Notes: generated by a model not told the origin, from the sequence alone. Positions 8,005 through 16,551 are shown, numbered from the stretch's first letter. The stretch: 40,323 nucleotides of DNA from Candidatus Dormiibacterota bacterium (GCA_003151935.1 PLYZ01000062.1:11460-51782); one strand, 5' to 3'. Numbers and translations are program-made.

Positions 8005-9071
8005 GATGCGGCATCGATCCGGCGCAGGACGTGGCTCATCATGGCCAGCATCTCCATCGCCTCGGCCATGGGGATCTCGCCGGATTCGTGGGTCAGCGGA
8101 TTGCGCACCGCTGCAAGGATCGCCTGCGCGAGGTGAGCGACGCCTCGCTGGATGTTCTGGCCCGTCTCGGTGGTGAGGTCAGCGAGCACGATCGCGGGCG
8201 TCTTGCCTCCGAACGCCCGACCCATGAGGGTGCTGTCGTTCGTTTCACTGAGGTCACTGCGCTCCCGCACGACATTCCGCAAGGCGAGCCCAGCTTCGAG
8301 AACACCCAGCCGAAGCTGCTGCGTGGCGAAGAGGGGAGAGGCGGCATCGCGAACCACTGGATGCAGCTCGTCGAAGGCGAGAGCTGGACTCGAGGTGGGG
8401 AGGAGGGGGGACGGGTACGGCTGGAAGAGGGAGGTGCGCAGTCCGATTCGGGGGATGACCGGCAGGCGAGGAGGCTGGACGCGGTGCTGCTCGTTCTTGA
8501 TCCGCAGGTAGTCGTCCAGGGTGTCGACCGGCCGGAACCTGCGGATGTCCCGGTGGATGAAGACGTGCCAGTCGTGGGGGATTCCCCCGGTTTGTCCGGA
8601 CCCCCATGAGATGTTTTCGCTGGTCAACAAGCTGTAAGCCTTGGCGAGGATGACGTCCGAAACCTCGGCGCCGTCTGCGGTCCAGTCGGCGGCGGCCTCG
8701 GTGCTGGTTAGCTTCAGCTGCTCGGGTTTCGTGGACGCCGGGCGGTGCTCCTTCTGCCGGCGGACGCACCACTTGAGGGCGCGCATGAACAGCTGGACAT
8801 CACCGAGGCTGTGCTTGCATTGCGCGATGCCGGCGATGGTGAGCCGGACCTCGCTGTCGTCGGACGCCGAGGGGATTCGCGTGTACACGACCAGCTCGTC
8901 CGGGACGGTGGAGAGGACGCTGGAGAGCTCGATCTCGTGCTCCTGATCCAGGACGGCGTCGAGGTAGCCGAACAGCGGCCACTTGATCTCGGCGCTCCAC
9001 AGCTCGTAAATGACCTGGAGCACTTGTCGCTGGTCCGGCGACAGTCCCGCCTCACCGGGATCGGTGCTCAT
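7962..9071 (-). CDS. TIGR02391/Ymh-family HEPN protein
   Basis: About 369 residues from ATG at 9071 (MSTDPGEAG...); the frame is open further upstream but that part has no conserved look. The C-terminal ~110 residues match the Ymh family: ELHPVVRDAASPLFATQQLR, then GVLEAGLALRNVVRERS, MGRAFGGKTPAIVLAD and QAILAAVRNPLTHESGE. The RNPLTH hexapeptide (about residues 323-328) is the HEPN R-x4-H motif, which in active members is the RNase centre. The N-terminal ~230 residues are unassigned. The last 13 residues (after RRIDAAS) are read out of frame through a helicase remnant, so the native C-terminus was probably replaced. It lies downstream of the SbcCD-like genes on the same strand and may act as a toxin-like RNase with them. 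Confidence 0.72.
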   Translation of the reverse strand: MSTDPGEAGLSPDQRQVLQVIYELWSAEIKWPLFGYLDAVLDQEHEIELSSVLSTVPDELVVYTRIPSASDDSEVRLTIAGIAQCKHSLGDVQLFMRALKWCVRRQKEHRPASTKPEQLKLTSTEAAADWTADGAEVSDVILAKAYSLLTSENISWGSGQTGGIPHDWHVFIHRDIRRFRPVDTLDDYLRIKNEQHRVQPPRLPVIPRIGLRTSLFQPYPSPLLPTSSPALAFDELHPVVRDAASPLFATQQLRLGVLEAGLALRNVVRERSDLSETNDSTLMGRAFGGKTPAIVLADLTTETGQNIQRGVAHLAQAILAAVRNPLTHESGEIPMAEAMEMLAMMSHVLRRIDAASWNSSSASTASTWP

Positions 9072-9365
9072 CGGTTCAAGAAGGGGAACACGGCCATCGA
9101 GTGATTGTCGGCGCCGCGGGGCAATTCGCGCGGCGGTCGTCGCCCCGATCGCTGCCCGGCCACCTCCAAACCGGTGGGCGTGGCGAGGCGTCCACACCGG
9201 ATTTCCCGTCGAGGTCCCCAGTGACTGCGACCCCAGTGATGAGCCTGGCACCCCCGAGACGGCGCAAACCTGAAGTGCACTCGCTGGGCTGCGACCCGAC
9301 CTCCATCGGATCGCAGATGCACGAAAGCTTGAGGCCCTACCGGGGAGGAGTGGGACGACTTTCCG
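9072..9365. other. Non-coding gap between HEPN gene and SbcC-like gene
   Basis: 294 bases without a convincing gene. Open frames exist on both strands but none has recognisable features. The stretch may carry a promoter for the HEPN gene; no clear terminator hairpin was found. Confidence 0.4.
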
Positions 9366-12074
9366 TTAAGCCGGGACTCCGACTCCCTCTTCTGGCCGCG
9401 CCGTTCCGTTCGCTGTCGCTCGCCTTTCAACATCCGCACCGACCAGAGTGACCACCGTCGCTCCGCCGACGTGCGCATAGCGCTTGGGGTAGGAGGTGAG
9501 CACGATGACCTGGCACTCCCGGCCGGCGCGGGTGAGAATGGCACCCATATATTCGAGCCGATCCTCATCAGTGTGGCCGAGGGTGTCATCGAGGATGATG
9601 GGCACCCCACCGTCGCCGGCGACCAGCATCCCCGCTGCCAGCCGGGCGATCAAGGAGAGTTGCTCCTGCGCCCCAGTGCTGAGCTGCTCAAAAGCGAGGG
9701 TAGTCCCATTCAGGGTTCGCCGGCTGACCGCCAGCCGCTCGTCCAGCTCGATGCTGAAGCTCCTCCCGTGGAGGATGCGGCCGAGTTCGATGATCCCGTC
9801 CCGCAGCGGGCCCTCGCGGCGCCGGCGGGCCTCCTCGCGGCACTCCCGCATAACGGCCAGGAGGCGGGCAGCGGCCGCCGCCCTTCGATCGAGGAGCGCC
9901 AGCTCGCGCTTGCGCCGGTCCAATTTGGCTGTAGCCTCAGCCAGCGCCTCGCCGAGCCCCTCCTGACCGCGGACCTCAAGCTCAGCCGCCAAGCGCAGCC
10001 GCTGGCCGCTCAGGTCCTCCCGCTGCCCGGCCAGGTTGTCGAACGTGCCCCGCGCGATCTCAGCTCGACTCCGAATCCGCTCCGGCTCCAACTCGTCCAG
10101 CTTCCGCTGCCCCGCTACGTAGAGCTCCTGATTCTGCTGCTCCGCTTCCGCGGCTGTGGCCAACTCCTGCTCCAGAACCTCGTCCGTCGTCAACGACCGC
10201 GCTTCGGCGAGCTCGCGAACGAGCTTGTCGCGGTTCTCCGCTTGGAGATTGAGCTGGGCGCTGGCCTCCTGGACCTTCAGACGGAGTTCCTGGAACCGCT
10301 CCCCGGCCGCTTTGGCCCGCTCAGCCAGCCGCTCATGCTCGGTTCTGGCGACGGTTGCCTCGCTCTCCGCGCTCCGACGTAGCTCCTCGCACTGTTCAAT
10401 GCTGGCGCCGATCTCCGGCTGGGCTGCCCGCATAGCCATATACGTGGCAGTCCGTTCTCGGAGGACGGCGATTTTCTCGTCCATCTCCTCGATCGTGAGG
10501 TCGCGAAGGTCCTGCTTCTGCCGACGCTCGGCCTCATGGATCGTTCGTTCCGCCTCCTCCCGCTCCCTGATCCGCCTATCCGCCTCGTCCCGATCGGCCA
10601 CTCCGTAGCTCTTGAAGAGACGAGCCAGCTGCGTTTCGGCGGTGCGGACCTGCTGAGTCAAAGATGCGACGCTGGCGCCCGAGCGAACAGCCAATTTGAG
10701 CAGGTCGGGGATGCGGAGCTCGACGCGATCGGCGACGGTACGCTCGACCACCTGACCGGGAGTTAGCGAGGCTGTCTGTCCGTCGATCTGGAACCTCAGC
10801 TCAGCCTCGGCCTCCAGTCGGAGGCTGGGGCTGCCGGTGTCGAGCGCGGCCCGCGCCCGCTCCAGCGCCAGGCGTTGATCATCTATACGTTTGAGCCCGG
10901 CCCTCGTGATCTTGGTCCGCTCGATGAGCTCACGCGCTCGGATCACCTGTTCTCGGCTCTCCAGCACTCGCCCGTGGCGCTCGCTCAGCTGGGCCAGCCA
11001 GAGCTCATCCTGGCGGAACTCGTAGTCCCGCCGCCGCAGCTCATAGAGCTCTTCGGCCTGCTCCCGTCTCTTCGCGGCCGAACTCGCCTCCTGTGCTCGG
11101 CTCTCGTGCGCTGCGGCTGCGTTCTCGAGATCCGCGGTGAGTTTGCGATGCTTCTGCTCCAGCTCTTGGACCGCTTTCTGGATGCTCTCCACGTTCCCAA
11201 TCAGACGGACGCGGGCGGCCGCGCGCTCTCTCGCCTTGTCTACCTTGGCCTTGACCGCTTCGGCATTGGCGCGGAGTGGCGCCAGGTCGGCCTCGAGCTT
11301 CTCCAGTTGGCGCAGCTCCAACTCCCGCTGCTCGCGATTGCGCTTCGCGTCGGCCAGTTCCTCGTCCAACCCTCGGAGGTGGCGATCCAGCCACTGCAAG
11401 CGCTCGACCGTGGTCTCCAGCTTGTCTAGCTTGTCGGTCAGTTCGCGAACCTGACTCGCAAGCTGCTCGACCTCCGCCCTGGACTTGACCAAGTCTTGAC
11501 CTGGCTGGCCCGATGGCGTGAAGTAGCGAAGCGCCTCCTTCTCGATGCGCTCGAAAAGGCTCAGCTCCCCCTCGCCGGCCGGAACGGTCCCGGCGGCGGC
11601 ATCCAGCGCGGCTAGCAGCGAGCGGGAGTCCGCCAGCCCGCCCTGACCGATCGCCGCACCCTGCTGGACTCGAAGCGCTTTCCAGAGCTCGAGGTCGAGG
11701 TTCTCCTCAAGGATGCTCCTGACCCGCTCGTGCGCTTCCCGCCCGGTCAGCTGCTCTGGATGCGGCCGCTGTATGCGGAGCCAGGTCTCGGGCCGGCGGG
11801 TGTCGAAGCGCTTGAAGTAGGTGAAGGAGTAAGGTCCACAGTCCACCTCCAGCTCGACCTCGGGCGCTACATCGCGGCCGGCCGGCCGCTGAGCCGCGAC
11901 CCGTCGATGGCGGCTGTCGGCTGGGAGCTCAAGCACCAGGTCGAGGGCTTCCTGGAGGGCGGTCTTGCCGATCTCGTTGGGGCCCTGGATAACGATCACG
12001 CCAGAGGGTGGGAACTGGACCTCTCGTAAGAGGATGTCCTTGAAGTTGCCCAGCCGTAGGCGCCTGATCCTCAT
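9366..12074 (-). CDS. Rad50/SbcC-like coiled-coil ATPase lacking a zinc hook
   Basis: 902 residues, typical SMC/Rad50 layout. The N-terminal ATPase half has Walker A GPNEIGKT (residues 31-38). Long heptad-rich coiled coils run from about 180 to 780. The C-terminal half has the ABC signature LSTGAQEQLSL (about 797-807) and Walker B/D-loop IILDDTLGHTDEDR (about 823-836). Rad50 and SbcC have a CxxC zinc hook at the coil apex; here I see none. Instead a short beta-rich insert (LRLEAEAELRFQIDGQTASL and following ~70 residues) sits mid-coil. It overlaps the phosphoesterase gene by ATGA (12071-12074), so the two form an SbcCD/Mre11-Rad50-type nuclease complex. The small size and lack of a hook favour an accessory or defence paralogue over the housekeeping SbcC. 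Confidence 0.82.
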   Translation of the reverse strand: MRIRRLRLGNFKDILLREVQFPPSGVIVIQGPNEIGKTALQEALDLVLELPADSRHRRVAAQRPAGRDVAPEVELEVDCGPYSFTYFKRFDTRRPETWLRIQRPHPEQLTGREAHERVRSILEENLDLELWKALRVQQGAAIGQGGLADSRSLLAALDAAAGTVPAGEGELSLFERIEKEALRYFTPSGQPGQDLVKSRAEVEQLASQVRELTDKLDKLETTVERLQWLDRHLRGLDEELADAKRNREQRELELRQLEKLEADLAPLRANAEAVKAKVDKARERAAARVRLIGNVESIQKAVQELEQKHRKLTADLENAAAAHESRAQEASSAAKRREQAEELYELRRRDYEFRQDELWLAQLSERHGRVLESREQVIRARELIERTKITRAGLKRIDDQRLALERARAALDTGSPSLRLEAEAELRFQIDGQTASLTPGQVVERTVADRVELRIPDLLKLAVRSGASVASLTQQVRTAETQLARLFKSYGVADRDEADRRIREREEAERTIHEAERRQKQDLRDLTIEEMDEKIAVLRERTATYMAMRAAQPEIGASIEQCEELRRSAESEATVARTEHERLAERAKAAGERFQELRLKVQEASAQLNLQAENRDKLVRELAEARSLTTDEVLEQELATAAEAEQQNQELYVAGQRKLDELEPERIRSRAEIARGTFDNLAGQREDLSGQRLRLAAELEVRGQEGLGEALAEATAKLDRRKRELALLDRRAAAAARLLAVMRECREEARRRREGPLRDGIIELGRILHGRSFSIELDERLAVSRRTLNGTTLAFEQLSTGAQEQLSLIARLAAGMLVAGDGGVPIILDDTLGHTDEDRLEYMGAILTRAGRECQVIVLTSYPKRYAHVGGATVVTLVGADVERRATANGTARPEEGVGVPA

Positions 12075-13255
12075 CTCGCCACTCCCGCCAGGCGATACAG
12101 GAGGGCCAGCGACTCCCGGGCCCGCTCCGCGTCAGGCTGACCCGGCTGCGCCTCGGCCATCAGCCTCTCCCGGGCCGCCTCGGCGAAGCCGGAGAGTTCT
12201 AGCGCCCCGAAGTCTCCGTCATCGGACATGACCGCGAGCTCGGATTCCCGCTCCCACCAGTCGATGGCGGCGAAGAGCTCCTGCTCCTCTTCCAGGAGCT
12301 CATCGAGTTCAGCCTTGAGACGAAGCGTGAGCGTTCCGCGGAGCGCAAGCCGGACGATCGTCCGCGCCTTGTCCGGCTGCTCAGTGAGCCACGCCCGGAG
12401 CCCCTCTATGTCTTCAGCGGCTCCGAGGTCGAAGTCCTTTCGCAGGAAGCGCCAAGTGCCGATCGGAACGGGCTCCGCCGAGCAGAACTCCTCATCCAGC
12501 TCCACCAGCAGGGCCTGCCCCGAGGCCAGCTCGCCGAAATCGGTCGCCTCTGGGCCTCCCGAATACCAAATGCGCTCGGCGACCTTCGTCACCGAATGGC
12601 GGTCGCCGAGCGCCACGTAGTGCAGGCAGCCAGAGGCGATCAGCTTCTCCATGGCGTCGAGTTGGATGGTGGCGGGATTGTCGCGGTTGGCCTCAAAGGA
12701 GCTGACCACTCCGTGGCCGACCAGGATTCGGAGACCGGCCGGCACGAGCTCTCGGCAAGCCTCGGCCACAAGGTCGGTGGCAGGCCGTTTGGAGGGCCAA
12801 GGCGCGGCGACCAATTCCAGGCCAGGCTGGAGCTCGATCAGGCCTCGCTGCGTCAGGACTGTCACGTTGCTGGGGCACCGCGAGAGGAAGACTTCAGAAA
12901 GGTAGACGGAGCCCGGATCGAGCGGGTCATGGTTGCCAGGGAGGAGGTACGTGGGGACCGGGATTGATGCCATTGCCTCCAGGCCTCGCACCACCGTCCG
13001 CCGGTCGACCTGGTTCGACTCAAAGACATCGCCAGCGACCACCAGGAACTCGCAGCTACGCTCTGCGGCGAGCTGCCCCAACCTGCGAACGGCATCCAGC
13101 CGAGCTTGGCTGAAGAGTTCGGCCCGGCCCTCGTCAAGGAGATGCGGGCGCATGCCGAGCTGCCAGTCCGAGCTGTGCAAGAAGCGGATCCGAGTCCCCC
13201 GACCCACCGGGTGAGCGTAGGAGGTCTCGGCCCCTTTGTCACGGAGCCCAAGCAC
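12071..13255 (-). CDS. SbcD/Mre11-like metallophosphoesterase
   Basis: Up to 394 residues; a GTG at 13207 (just before GRGTRIRFLH) is an equally good start because the fold begins there. Calcineurin-like motifs appear in order: HSSDWQLGM (Asp30, with Gln in place of the usual second metal His), VVAGDVF (75-76), PGNHDP (107-110), VGHGVV (His180) and ALGDRHSV (216-219). All other metal ligands are present, and Gln at the first motif is known in some subfamilies, so nuclease activity is plausible. It is coupled to the SbcC-like gene by a 4-bp overlap. It starts 12 bases after a small unknown gene, which suggests a single leftward transcript. Confidence 0.83.
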   Translation of the reverse strand: MLGLRDKGAETSYAHPVGRGTRIRFLHSSDWQLGMRPHLLDEGRAELFSQARLDAVRRLGQLAAERSCEFLVVAGDVFESNQVDRRTVVRGLEAMASIPVPTYLLPGNHDPLDPGSVYLSEVFLSRCPSNVTVLTQRGLIELQPGLELVAAPWPSKRPATDLVAEACRELVPAGLRILVGHGVVSSFEANRDNPATIQLDAMEKLIASGCLHYVALGDRHSVTKVAERIWYSGGPEATDFGELASGQALLVELDEEFCSAEPVPIGTWRFLRKDFDLGAAEDIEGLRAWLTEQPDKARTIVRLALRGTLTLRLKAELDELLEEEQELFAAIDWWERESELAVMSDDGDFGALELSGFAEAARERLMAEAQPGQPDAERARESLALLYRLAGVAR

Positions 13256-13267
13256 GGGACCTTGAGG

Positions 13268-13672
13268 TCAGCGGAGCGCCTTCACGGCCGTGATCACTTG
13301 TGCGGCGAATTCCGGGACCCCTCCCTCCGCCTCACGTGCCGCTTGGCGATAGCCCTCTCCCGGCTTTTCGCGCCAATCGCCAGTCTCGGCGGCCAGAGCG
13401 CGCGCCCGCTCCATCATTGCAGGCCAACTCGCTTCAAACTCGTCCTCGAGCCGGTCGGCGACGACGGCGTAGGTCGCCTCAACCCGAGTCTCCGGCCAGT
13501 CCTCCTCGGGAGCGTCGTGGAAGCGGAGCAGCGTGAGGTTCCAGCGGGCCGCCTCCGCCATCGCGGTGGCGATATCTCCCTCCTGCTTGCCCGCGAGGCG
13601 CATGCGATCAGCCTTCCCGCCCCAGTTCTGGTTGGGCCTCTCTCCGAGATGACTGAAACGGGTTAACGGCAC
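13268..13672 (-). CDS. Uncharacterised small protein
   Basis: 134 residues, rich in Ala, Glu, Arg and Trp, predicted mainly helical (AMAEAARWNLTLLRFHDAPE, later VADRLEDEFEASWPAMMERA). There is no signal peptide, membrane segment or motif I recognise. It is only 12 bases upstream of the phosphoesterase gene on the same strand, so it is probably co-transcribed. The spacing and lack of competing frames support a real gene. It could be a regulator or antitoxin-like partner of the nuclease pair; that is only a guess from position. Confidence 0.5.
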   Translation of the reverse strand: MPLTRFSHLGERPNQNWGGKADRMRLAGKQEGDIATAMAEAARWNLTLLRFHDAPEEDWPETRVEATYAVVADRLEDEFEASWPAMMERARALAAETGDWREKPGEGYRQAAREAEGGVPEFAAQVITAVKALR

Positions 13673-13764
13673 ACCCGTAGAAAGCGACCTCAGCCGGCAA
13701 GGCCTGCCAGAAAGAGTTCTGTAGGGGTGGGGCCGGTGTCACGCCCTCATCCTCGACCGGCTAG

Positions 13765-14851
13765 ATCAGGAAGTGTGCGGTCGGTGTCGGGGCCCTATGA
13801 AAGGAGAAGCTGCAGAAAGTCCTTCTCAGGAATGATCTCGATCTTGGCTCCTGCGTCCCGCCAGCTGAGCGCCTTCTCAAGTTTGCCGGTTCGCCAGCCG
13901 TCTGCGAACTGCACGAAGTCCCCATCACCGATCACCAGATAGTCCAGATTCTTCGACACGCTGTTCTTGAAGTCGCAGCCGACGGCTGTCACACGTTCCA
14001 TCGCATCCCGCCGAACCATTGAGGCGAGCGTGCCCGTGAAGCAGATCGACTTGCCGTAGAGGGGATGGTCCGAATCGGCGTCTTCGCGTCCATCGACCGT
14101 CGTTAGACTCGGACTCCCGTGAAAGGGGAGGTACGAATCAGGCGTCAAACGCCCCGGCCAGAAGTGGTGCGCCGCCATGGCCTCGTGCAGCCCACCAACC
14201 CCAAGTGCTCGGCAGATGGTCAACGCCAGCAGCGCGCACGCGCGGGCATCATCTCCAACTTGATGGGGCTCGAACGCAATGCCAAGCGCGGGCGCAACGT
14301 AACCGAGGCTGTAGGAGGGAAGGCCTGGCCACGTAGCTCGCGCCATGCGGTAGGTGCACAGCACGTCGAACCCGGGACCGCCCGAAAGGCCATACCGGGC
14401 AGCTGTGTTTCGCAACACTGACATGTCGAAACTCGCATTGTGCGCGACGACAAGCTGCCCTTCGAGCAATGCGGACAGCGCCGGCCACAGATCCGGCAGC
14501 GTTGGAGCGCCCCGGACGTCAGCCTCTGTGATCCCGTTGACCGCCGAGCAGTAGGGATTGAAGTAGGTTTCCGGATTGATCAGGGTCGAACCCTCGGCCG
14601 CGACCTGTCCGTCTCGCACCTGGGTCACGCCAACCGCGCAGGCGCTTCCTCGCGTCTCATTGGCTGTCTCGAAGTCAATCGCGACGAAGTCGCAATGTGC
14701 CGGATGGGGCAGGCCGGTGGGCTTCGCCGGGCGGCGCCGAAAGAGATCTAGCAGAGCCACCGCGAGCGATCCTGACCGGTCGACTGGCCATCCTGTGGCG
14801 GCGGGGGCGGCTTGCTCATGCGCGGACTATGGACTCCAATCAGGAAGTGTG
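13765..14851. repeat. 13-bp direct repeat flanking the exonuclease gene
   Basis: ATCAGGAAGTGTG occurs at 13765-13777 and again at 14839-14851, just outside the two ends of the exonuclease-BRCT gene. Similarity continues a little further (GCGGTCGGTGTCGG against GGGCCGGCGTTATG). The repeats may mark a past insertion of this gene or be paired regulatory sites. Confidence 0.45.
13795..14760 (-). CDS. DEDDh 3'-5' exonuclease with C-terminal BRCT domain (DnaQ-like)
   Basis: 321 residues. The N-terminal exonuclease has Asp29 and Glu31 (VAIDFET), the second motif HNASFD (Asp112) and a third motif with His166 and Asp170/171 (HQVGDDARAC), the full DEDDh set of the DNA polymerase III epsilon/RNase T group. 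From about residue 235 a BRCT domain follows (GKSICFTGTLASMVRRDAM..., later LDYLVIGDGD). Stand-alone exonuclease-BRCT proteins are usual in high-GC Gram-positives and are thought to act in DNA repair. It is the first gene of the leftward set leading to the SbcCD-like pair, from which it is separated by 122 bases and the small unknown gene. Confidence 0.85.
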   Translation of the reverse strand: MALLDLFRRRPAKPTGLPHPAHCDFVAIDFETANETRGSACAVGVTQVRDGQVAAEGSTLINPETYFNPYCSAVNGITEADVRGAPTLPDLWPALSALLEGQLVVAHNASFDMSVLRNTAARYGLSGGPGFDVLCTYRMARATWPGLPSYSLGYVAPALGIAFEPHQVGDDARACALLALTICRALGVGGLHEAMAAHHFWPGRLTPDSYLPFHGSPSLTTVDGREDADSDHPLYGKSICFTGTLASMVRRDAMERVTAVGCDFKNSVSKNLDYLVIGDGDFVQFADGWRTGKLEKALSWRDAGAKIEIIPEKDFLQLLLS

Positions 14852-15027
14852 GGGCCGGCGTTATGACGACCATTCTCCCACCCGCTCAGAGTCACCCTCG
14901 TCCACGATGACCGACTGCCCAAGGCGTAAAGACGGATCCTTCGCCTCAGCCTGTGCAGACGAATTGGGGTGCCCGGGTACACCGGTACTGAACTCGGCCC
15001 TTGGAAATCACGATTGAATCCATTGCC

Positions 15028-15234
15028 TCAGAGTTGCGCGAGCCTTCTCAGGGTTTTGCGGTATCTGACGATGAACCCCTCCGCGATTTGTTCCTGGGCA
15101 GCCTGGTAGAACACCAGAGAATCGATCCCGTGATCATCATCGAGTTCGAGATCGGCACGGATCTTCTTGATCGTGCTGCGGTCGGCATCGGTCCCGTCTC
15201 CAGCACACTGAACCTGTGTGCGCAGAGCACGCAA
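15028..15234 (-). CDS. Possible small or decayed protein of unknown function
   Basis: A 68-residue frame, acidic and helical in look (STIKKIRADLELDDDHGIDS, then VFYQAAQEQIAEGFIVRYRK). Codon third positions are fairly G/C-rich, but there is no clear ribosome site and no match that I recognise. It may be a remnant of a gene broken at the island border. Confidence 0.25.
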   Translation of the reverse strand: MRALRTQVQCAGDGTDADRSTIKKIRADLELDDDHGIDSLVFYQAAQEQIAEGFIVRYRKTLRRLAQL

Positions 15235-15256
15235 CCTCGGTCTGCCAGGAAGCTAG

Positions 15257-15294
15257 CCGGAGCTCAACGGTAGAGCAGGCGGCTGTTAAGGATG
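15257..15294 (+). pseudogene. tRNA-Asn 5'-half fragment, left copy (putative attL)
   Basis: CCGGAG followed directly by CTCAACGGTAGAGC (D arm) and GGCGGCTGTTAAGGATG, which contains the anticodon loop CTGTTAA (anticodon GTT, Asn). From 15261 to 15294 it is identical over 34 bases to 34497-34530. Relative to that copy it lacks three bases between acceptor and D stem, and no 3' anticodon stem follows. A diverged tail ending GGCCAACTGACC (15362-15373) resembles GCCAAGTGACC after the right copy. It is read as a duplicated attachment site or tRNA pseudogene. Confidence 0.75.
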
Positions 15295-15509
15295 CCGAGC
15301 CGGCCAGGATTGCGCGATTATGGTCGGTTCTGAACTCAAGATTCGCGATTCGTCCCATCGCGGCCAACTGACCTTTTGAGTGCTGCAATTTCAGGACCTC
15401 AGCAGGCGGTTCAGCGCAATCCAACTGGATTTCGTTCAGGTCAAGCGATCGCCTGTCTTGCCATGAATGGCTGCGTAGAATATTGCGATCGCGCGGAGGT
15501 GGACCGAAA

Positions 15510-16259
15510 ATGAATGACCTTTCCGGCAGAGTTGCCATCGTGACGGGTGGGCATCGCCACCTGGGCCGGGCCTACGCGATCGGACTCGCGCGCGCTGGCG
15601 CCCGCGTAGTCGTCGCCGACATCGCCGACGCGGGCTCGGTCGTGGAAGAGATTCGTCGCGGCGGGGGACAGGCTGAGGCCGTGCGGGCAGATGTCACCGA
15701 CGCCGACTCCACGGAAGCGATGGCCCAGTTCGCCATCGATCGCTTCGGCCGCATCGACGTGCTGGTCAACAACGCCGGCTATTTCAAAGGGGTCCGACAC
15801 GGCGCCTGGAATGAAATCCCGATCGACGAATGGGACAAGTCCTTTGCCGTCAACGTCAAAGGGACTTGGCTGGCGTGTCGAGCCGTGTTCCCATACATGA
15901 AGGCGCGCACCTACGGGAAGATCATCAACGTCAGCTCGGGAACGGTGTCGCGTGGGGTCCCTGGTTTCCTCCATTACGTCAGTGCCAAGGCGGCCATTGT
16001 TGGCTTGACGCGGGCGCTCGCGCGAGAAGTCGGGGACTACAACATCTGCGTGAACACCCTCGTGCCCTCCTATGTTCCCGACGACGAAATGCTTCGCGCA
16101 GAGCCGCAGCGTGATCAGCTCAACGTCAGGGAGCGGATCTTCAAGCGGACCCAGGTTCCGGAGGACCTAGTCGGCACCGTGGTCTTTCTAGCAAGCCCAG
16201 CCTCAGATTTCATCACCGGCCAGAGCTTGCTCGTGAATGGCGGCGCATCCTTTCAATAA
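15510..16259 (+). CDS. Short-chain dehydrogenase/reductase (classical SDR)
   Basis: 249 residues from ATG at 15510, with GGAGG 10 bases upstream. NAD(P)-binding start VAIVTGGHRHLG: the motif TGxxxGxG has His instead of the middle Gly, an oddity. Other SDR landmarks are intact: DVLVNNAG, catalytic Ser in NVSSGTVS, YVSAK (Tyr-x3-Lys), and the C-terminal FITGQSLLVNGG. It would oxidise or reduce a hydroxyl or keto group on a pathway intermediate. It is the first gene inside the island, alone on the plus strand, convergent with the O-methyltransferase gene. Confidence 0.85.
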   Translation: MNDLSGRVAIVTGGHRHLGRAYAIGLARAGARVVVADIADAGSVVEEIRRGGGQAEAVRADVTDADSTEAMAQFAIDRFGRIDVLVNNAGYFKGVRHGAWNEIPIDEWDKSFAVNVKGTWLACRAVFPYMKARTYGKIINVSSGTVSRGVPGFLHYVSAKAAIVGLTRALAREVGDYNICVNTLVPSYVPDDEMLRAEPQRDQLNVRERIFKRTQVPEDLVGTVVFLASPASDFITGQSLLVNGGASFQ

Positions 16260-16551
16260 GCCATTCGGCCCGGATTCGGAGGCTTGTCACCAACTCGGCG
16301 TCGCCAAGAGCGTTTCCGACCGCCGACGCAATGGCCGCGCCCGCGCAGGTGGTGCCCGCCTTCGTCCGTTGGGCACCGGAGCCACCCTTCGTACTTCAAG
16401 CCGCCGGTCTTCGCCGGGCCGGATGTAAGCACGATGTGCGATGCATGGCGCCCGCGACCGGTCGGGCGTGCGCTCTTTCGTTGCTTGGCGGTCTTCACCA
16501 CCTCTGCGAGCGGACGGCCTGAAACCTGAATCTACTTTTGCCGCCCCACGC
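16260..16551. other. Convergent intergenic region
   Basis: 292 bases between the convergent SDR and O-methyltransferase genes. No gene, tRNA or clear U-tailed terminator hairpin was found. Confidence 0.4.

Larger units (their letters stand above)
14761..15509. other. Long intergenic region at left end of the catabolic island
   Basis: About 750 bases with no strong gene. It contains one copy of the 13-bp repeat (14839), a weak leftward frame (15028-15234), a tRNA-Asn fragment (15257-15294) with a tRNA-like tail ending near 15373, and GGAGG (15495-15499) before the SDR start. Codon use and lack of conserved genes fit decayed mobile-element border DNA. Confidence 0.5.

Noticed and set aside
9072-9251. 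60-residue N-terminal extension of the HEPN protein
   Set aside because: Low-complexity Arg/Ala/Pro sequence with no conserved look; ATG at 9071 starts a compact helical domain.
10156-11454. Several plus-strand frames opposite the SbcC-like gene
   Set aside because: Ser/Arg-rich antisense products typical of GC-rich coiled-coil genes; the minus strand has full ATPase motifs.
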